Assembly (NCBI RefSeq): GCF_029227915.1
Contig: NC_079877.1
Location: forward strand, 10,971,351 to 11,035,350
Source: Hydractinia symbiolongicarpus
Lineage: Eukaryota; Cnidaria; Hydrozoa; Anthoathecata; Hydractiniidae
Direction of reading: 5' to 3'
Length of the DNA: 64,000 nt
Position 1 is the first letter of the stretch, and every line of letters starts with the position of its first letter. The notes beneath the pieces are model-generated. The model did not search any database. It was given only the letters and a program-made list of their open reading frames with translations, and had not been told where the DNA came from. This document shows, in pieces, positions 58,937 through 64,000 of this stretch. A program made the translations under genes and the position numbers.

Positions 58937-61900
58937 TTATTCGGGTTGTGATATGGTATCGTAATTTCTCGGCGGCTCGGAAGGCAGAGCTCGCGTATCG
59001 TTGCTTCCATCGCCATAAACTAAAAACAACATTATATACGGTAACCGGACACTGTGATAAAAGAGTCGTGTAAACATGTATGAATGTTCGTCGCAACATA
59101 TGAAGCGAATACTTAAATGACTTAAACATTTTGAAATTCCTAGAGTGTTTACAGAAACTCAGTACAATTGTCCTTACTATTCCACACTCTATTCCAGACT
59201 TTTTTTAAATCTAAATTTCAATTCATCAGACTGATCTTTAACAATCAAAAATTTAACACGAAACATTTTTGCTGACCAAAGCTCCCCGAGTGTTAACCAC
59301 TCCTCAAGCTTCTTCGGCTCTCAATAGCTAAAATTTCGATTCAGCCATAAGTAACACAAAGTTCCCACTACAAAACCATTCAAACTGACATTTGAAAGAG
59401 AAAAACAATTTTTTGTGTATAGATAATTACAGCATCTTACCTTTTTCCTTTAAACCTTTGTTAAAATTTCTCGTTACAAAATACGATAAAAACACAACAG
59501 CACCTCGTATCAGTAACGCAAGCACACCTGCATAAAAAAAATCCACAAAATAGACGTAGACTGTTTTGCCCGTCACATACACATTATTCAGCCTTATACA
59601 ACTATGCACTCATACCTTGCATTGCACGTATATTGTTTATAAGAATGCTGGAGGTCAAGATTGTTAAAATTTGAGTTTTGATTAGGGATAAACTAGGCTT
59701 AAACTGAGAAAAAGTAATTTTTTTCCCATGAAATTTTTCTTATCAATTGCACCCAAATTGAAAAAATTATGTCGAAATTACTATTAATCAATATAAACCG
59801 ATAAATTTGGATGCGAAACCTTTAACAGGTCTGATGAAAAATTCACATGCATTTCGTTGTCCCTTTTCTAAGTATCAAACCATAAGTCAATCCTAATTAC
59901 CACAGCAGTTATAGAGTACTTACCAGCTCCAATAATACACACACGCAAGATGGTATCTGTAGTACCAAAGTTCTTGCCAGTCTAAAAAAAATTTGTTTCA
60001 ACAAATGACAGTGACAAGTAACGTTTTTTCACATTTTGTGTTTGAAATTTGTGGCTTGCATTGTATTTAAATTAACTTACCCGCACGAAGAGATAAATGA
60101 TGTAAGCTGGCTCTGTTAAACTGATCACCCAAAACGCTGTACTTAGTTTAAGCAGCTCATATCTGACCTAGAAGCAAATAAGATAAAATCACTTCGTTAA
60201 CCACAAAGGGAATTAGTAGCTGGTTACAAGTTCAATTCCGCTAAGCCCGTTGTCTACAATAGACGAAAGCTGAAGGGCCTGTTACACGTAGCAGATTCTT
60301 AATAGCAAAACACATGCACTCGTGCAAGTGCATGTACAATGCAATATTACGTGTAACAGCTGGTTTTAGACATTGTACGTAGGCTTGACAAGCAGTTGTA
60401 AAAGTCCTGAGTTTTCTAAAATGATTAAAAAAAATCGACGTTTGCTATAAGGCGAAAGTCTAGTTATTCGAACTTTTCTACAACATTTACAAAAGAAAAT
60501 ACTGAACAAATATATGAATAATGATAGATATCTAACGGCAAGAATGTTTGAAACAGGCGCACAAATTTCGGCCTCTACCTGAATTGTATGTTACTTGCTA
60601 TTTTTTGGCTGTGTTACAGACCCTTAATAAAAAATAGTGTCCAGTATCCCCCTTCTTGTTCACTTGTTTGATTCATGTGTGGTCAAAACGACGTCATTTA
60701 GTCAACCACATATATCATTAAATTGGGAAAGAGGAACTTTGGTAGGCGCTTTCATAATTCTGTCTGCTATTGCAGTTACGCAAAATGCAATATACTATCA
60801 CTGTAGTCTTAATGGGAGCCTTAAAAGCTCTAGGACTACATCTCTGGTTTTCACTGGAAAGAAGTAACAGAGTATGACTTTCGAAGGAGGAGGCTATATA
60901 TTGAAATTAAAATACTATTGTAGCAGCAATTTTGCACAAAAAAGTTGGTTACCCTTTTTCGATAACATAATACAAAATTTAGAACATTAGCAAGAAACAT
61001 AAAGTTTTCACTATTTTTTGAACTTGATCATCTAGGCGAAGTTATATGTCTCATAGTTGAAAAATATACCATTTCTCTTCTTCTTAATTTGTTAATGATC
61101 AACAAAGTTTGAGAACGATTCTTTTTCTATATATTTACACTGGCAATAGTTTACTTATTTGTGTCCTGTGCTGCACTTTTAAAACATAAATTGTTCAAAA
61201 CATAAATTGGATATATCAACCGCTATGTCTATACACCGTTAAACAATAACTTGTTATATGTTGTAGTTACAACACCTAATTCCAACCCAGATAAGGGAGT
61301 GTAAGAAATAATGGAGTAAATATTCATAAAACAGCAAAAAAAAATAACTAAAAGTTTAATGCGTACTTCCTACTTTGAAACAAGTTGATTTCATATGAAA
61401 GAGCTCGAAAAGTTATGCATCTCTTTGAAAAATCTTGATCGGTCCTTAAAGAGGCTACATAATTTTGTAACATAATTTTTGACTTTAGTGACTTACACGG
61501 AATTTGAGCTTTAATGGGAAAAATGTTTATAAGCAATGAGGACAAAGACAACTTCTTTATCATCAGGAATATCATATTGATGGTACTTAATATCTACAAT
61601 TTATTCTACATCAAGACTTACCTTGCTCTTGTAGGAACATCAAGGACAGAGATCTTACTTGAGATTTTGGATTTAACTAATTAGTGAAACATTTAAGCCC
61701 TTAAGGCTGAAATACACGATCCGTTTAAACAAAAGCTTTAAACCTGACGGTTTAGTCATAGGTCAAAACGGATCGTGTATTTTTAAAAAACGAAAAACAT
61801 TTTGACCTGCCAAATTTGACCTATCCGTTATTTCAAAAAGATGGACGTGTTTATCTTTTTCGATTAAACGGATGATTTTTCTCTATTGAAATTTTGTAAA

Positions 61901-64000
61901 TCTATTGTATTATTATCTATTGAATTTACAGAGGATTTTATCGAGAAATGGCGCGAACCACCCTTGTCCCCAGGTTATTTTGTCTTTTTGATACAAGAGA
62001 AGACGACGAAAATTCCCTCTTTCTAAATCTCTTTTTAAAAACTCTCTTTTCTCTACTTTTAGAGAACGATGTGAAGGTGAAGATAAATTCGTTAAGATCT
62101 TATTATTTGGAGGAGTTAATCAAAATAAAAAGTTAAAAAAAGAGTGGTGCAGGAATTAACGAGACCTTTGAATTAAAGTGGCCCCATTTTAATTCTATGG
62201 CCTTTATCTACAATTTTACCCATATAGATCTTTTCCTTTTTTTCTTTCTTTTTTTTAAAACAGTCGCTATTATAATCTTTTCATTTTGCAAGCCACAATT
62301 CGAAAAAACTTTCGTACCATGCGTTGTATGTTTAAACAACGGATTACGTGTAAACAAGAAACCTTCCACAAAGTTTTCCCTACAGGTTATCTGTCAGGTT
62401 TCGAGCTTCCGTTTAAACGGATCGTGTATTTCAGCCTTTATATCTTGAAAACACAACAAAAAACCAAAATGGTAAAAATGGTAAGATTCATAACTTTTCA
62501 AGCTCTCGTATAAAATCATCTTGTTTTTAAATGAGACAAGCTTTCACATACCATTACAAAGCCCAAGACAACCCAGAAAAAACTGAGTGGAACTCCTATG
62601 CCAATAATAAGTTTCTCTGCAAGCTCCGTATGATTGTAACCACCAGACAAAATCAATATCAACAAACTTATCTAAAAAAGAAGTCGTCATTAAAAATATT
62701 GTGGCCAGCTGTTACTCTAGCAAATATATTGTTACTTAAACAATATTGGAACCATGGTAAGTTTAATATATGCATCATATTATTCTAAATATTTATACAG
62801 GATATAGCAACTTTAGTGTTGGATTATTGTGGGTCCTTAGTTCAGAATGTATACAAATAGTATACACCAGCATTGCGTACCCAATTTCCCTCACATGACA
62901 TGGGTTGACCCATGGCTGTGGTAAAGGCACTTGCTAAACATGCCCACACTGGTAACCAAACCATGGCCCTTGTGATTACGAGGCGAACTCTATGACAACA
63001 AGGTCATGCATTACTACAGCAATGGTTATCTATATGGTTCTAACATGTACCTATCCATCCATATTCATAAAGGGTGTACCAGATGTTCTTCTCTAATAAT
63101 GAGATAAATAAAAAAAATAATGCCAAAATTTATTCTAGTCCCTGTCTTTAGCTTACACAAAATTTCACAATTTCACAAAATTAAAGTGCAAACTTAATCA
63201 ATTAGTCGATCTCACTAATTTAAAATTCCAAGCAATGCCTACAACATCCTTTACTTTTTGACATCAAAACACCTTTTTTGGGCATCAAAAAAAATCTTTC
63301 CTCATTAAGAAATACAAAGACAACATTGAATGTTAATATTTTTTATTTTTATTATTTAAAAAAATAAGAAATATACTTACGACAAGCTGAAAATCAAACT
63401 TTAGGAAAGCTGTAAATATGAACATGACTTGACACATGTCTAAAATAAAAATGCACATGCTGATCAGTAAAACTCTTAACTTTGATGTTAAAGAAATAAA
63501 GTATATATAAGTTAGTTCAGGTGATTTTTATTTGTATATACATACTTTGCAATGCAGCATTACCACCCACTGTCCGAAAAATTAGTCCTTTCGATTGATA
63601 GAATCGAGATGCAATTATACTTCCCAACACAATATCGATTGGACCAAGAACGCAAATGACGATTAGCCGTCCCTAATAATAAACACTGTGTCAACATCAA
63701 CTTTGCGATTTTAGCATCTAGGCATCCAATAGGACACAATAATTAGGACAGAGAATTTGTCATTAAGCATTCTGGATAAGCTGGATGAAAACACTAACTT
63801 TCTTTGTGAAACATTAAAGTTGATTCTGATTTTCAGAGAGTTTAAAAAACTCACCAATTTCAGATCCCAGTTACTTCCGTGACTGTTCTTCCCACATATA
63901 GCATACTCAACAACACAGTACAATAACACCACAACAGTTGCTGCAACTGATGCCAAAAGCTCAAATGGACGCTCACAAAATACTCCATGAAATGTGTAAT
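58937..64000 (-). CDS. Multi-pass membrane protein of unknown family, 3' part
   Basis: Minus-strand exons with agreeing phases are (window edge)-63855, 63672-63546, 63439-63381, 62671-62552, 60167-60081, 59981-59924, 59527-59441 and 59019-58937 (stop TAA 58939-58937). The frame is open at the window edge, so the 5' end is missing. Hydrophobic spans in order: ELLASVAATVVVLLYCVVEY, LIVICVLGPIDIVLGSII, VMFIFTAFLKFDFQLV running on into ISLLILILSG, IGIGVPLSFFWVVLGFVM, TAFWVISLTEPAYIIYLF, and RVCIIGAGVLALLIRGAVVF. A short polar tail ends it (NDTRALPSEPPRNYD...). Six or seven membrane passes are plausible. No channel, transporter or GPCR signature was identified. The final exon overlaps a run of AATAAATCGGA repeats. 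Intron 60168-62551 holds a Harbinger-like MITE. Confidence 0.72.
60279..60359. repeat. Inverted repeat with 12-bp perfect arms
   Basis: CTGTTACACGTA (60279-60290) and its exact reverse complement (60348-60359) enclose 57 bases that contain the smaller palindrome GCACTCGTGCAAGTGC. It is a probable small fold-back element in an intron. Confidence 0.7.
61704..62437. mobile_element. PIF/Harbinger-like MITE with long terminal inverted repeats
   Basis: The left end AGGCTGAAATACACGATCCG is identical to the reverse complement of the right end, and pairing continues through TTTAAAC and, more loosely, AACCTGAC. TTA at 61701-61703 and 62438-62440 is the target duplication expected for PIF/Harbinger. 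An inverted third copy of the terminal motif (ACGGATCGTGTATTT) lies inside at about 61768-61782. No transposase is encoded. It sits in the large intron of the multi-pass membrane gene. Confidence 0.85.
62815..63015 (-). mobile_element. Possible tRNA-type SINE copy
   Basis: On the minus strand, TTGTTGTCATAGAGTTCGCC is followed by a B-box-like GGTTTGGTTACC and by a body containing ATACATTCTGAACTAAGGAC. A fragment of that body recurs at about 34990-35010. The A box is weak and ends are unclear, so the class is tentative. Confidence 0.45.

Noticed and set aside
58937-60167. SLC9B-type sodium/proton antiporter
   Set aside because: LALLIRGAVVFLSYF followed by KEK looked similar at first, but no antiporter core motifs were found in the remaining exons.

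Overview
The window reads as genomic DNA from an AT-rich, intron-bearing animal, most probably a cnidarian and perhaps a hydrozoan. All gene models are split by GT-AG introns. The contents are characteristic: secreted ShKT and trefoil domain proteins, V-set-like Ig receptors without the usual B-strand cysteine, DIRS and other tyrosine-recombinase elements, Helitrons, tRNA-type SINEs and LINEs. The species call is inference; no rRNA, tRNA gene or species-diagnostic gene was seen.

Layout. 1-2617 is a decayed LINE with a (TAA)n tail. 3365-15703 (+) is a gene of at least 14 exons and about 1,770 codons: an acidic/lysine-rich N-terminal half followed by several nucleoside-diphosphate-kinase-like modules (possibly a ciliary dynein assembly factor; tentative). 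Its introns carry a hAT-like MITE, a Harbinger-like MITE and simple repeats. 18937-21308 (-) and 35858-40739 (-) are two paralogous four-exon genes for secreted ShKT-trefoil-ShKT proteins. Between them lie a 7.5 kb satellite with a 21-bp unit (22185-29662) and a cytochrome P450 copy (30005-34144, -) that carries five coding lesions. A small intact ORF sits in the first intron of that pseudogene. Intron 1 of the second ShKT-trefoil gene holds a head-to-tail Helitron array, and one unit of that array contains a tyrosine-recombinase element with 93-bp direct repeats. A dead DIRS element (42318-45976) follows.

46631-49322 (+) is a DNAJC12 orthologue. 51391-53603 (-) and 54065-57248 (+) are divergently transcribed single-Ig-domain type I membrane receptors. 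They share a 461-bp promoter with a duplicated unit, each copy holding a 14-bp palindrome centred on TGACGTCA. A LINE with a full RT ORF lies antisense in the intron of the plus-strand receptor. 58937-64000 (-) is the 3' part of a multi-pass membrane protein gene that continues beyond the window.

The most unusual items are the ShKT-trefoil-ShKT paralogue pair, the divergent Ig receptor pair with relocated cysteines and palindromic promoter, the helically phased 21-bp satellite with nested higher-order repeats, and the recombinase element nested in a Helitron. All exon limits were read by hand from splice consensus and reading-phase agreement; no alignment or expression data were available.
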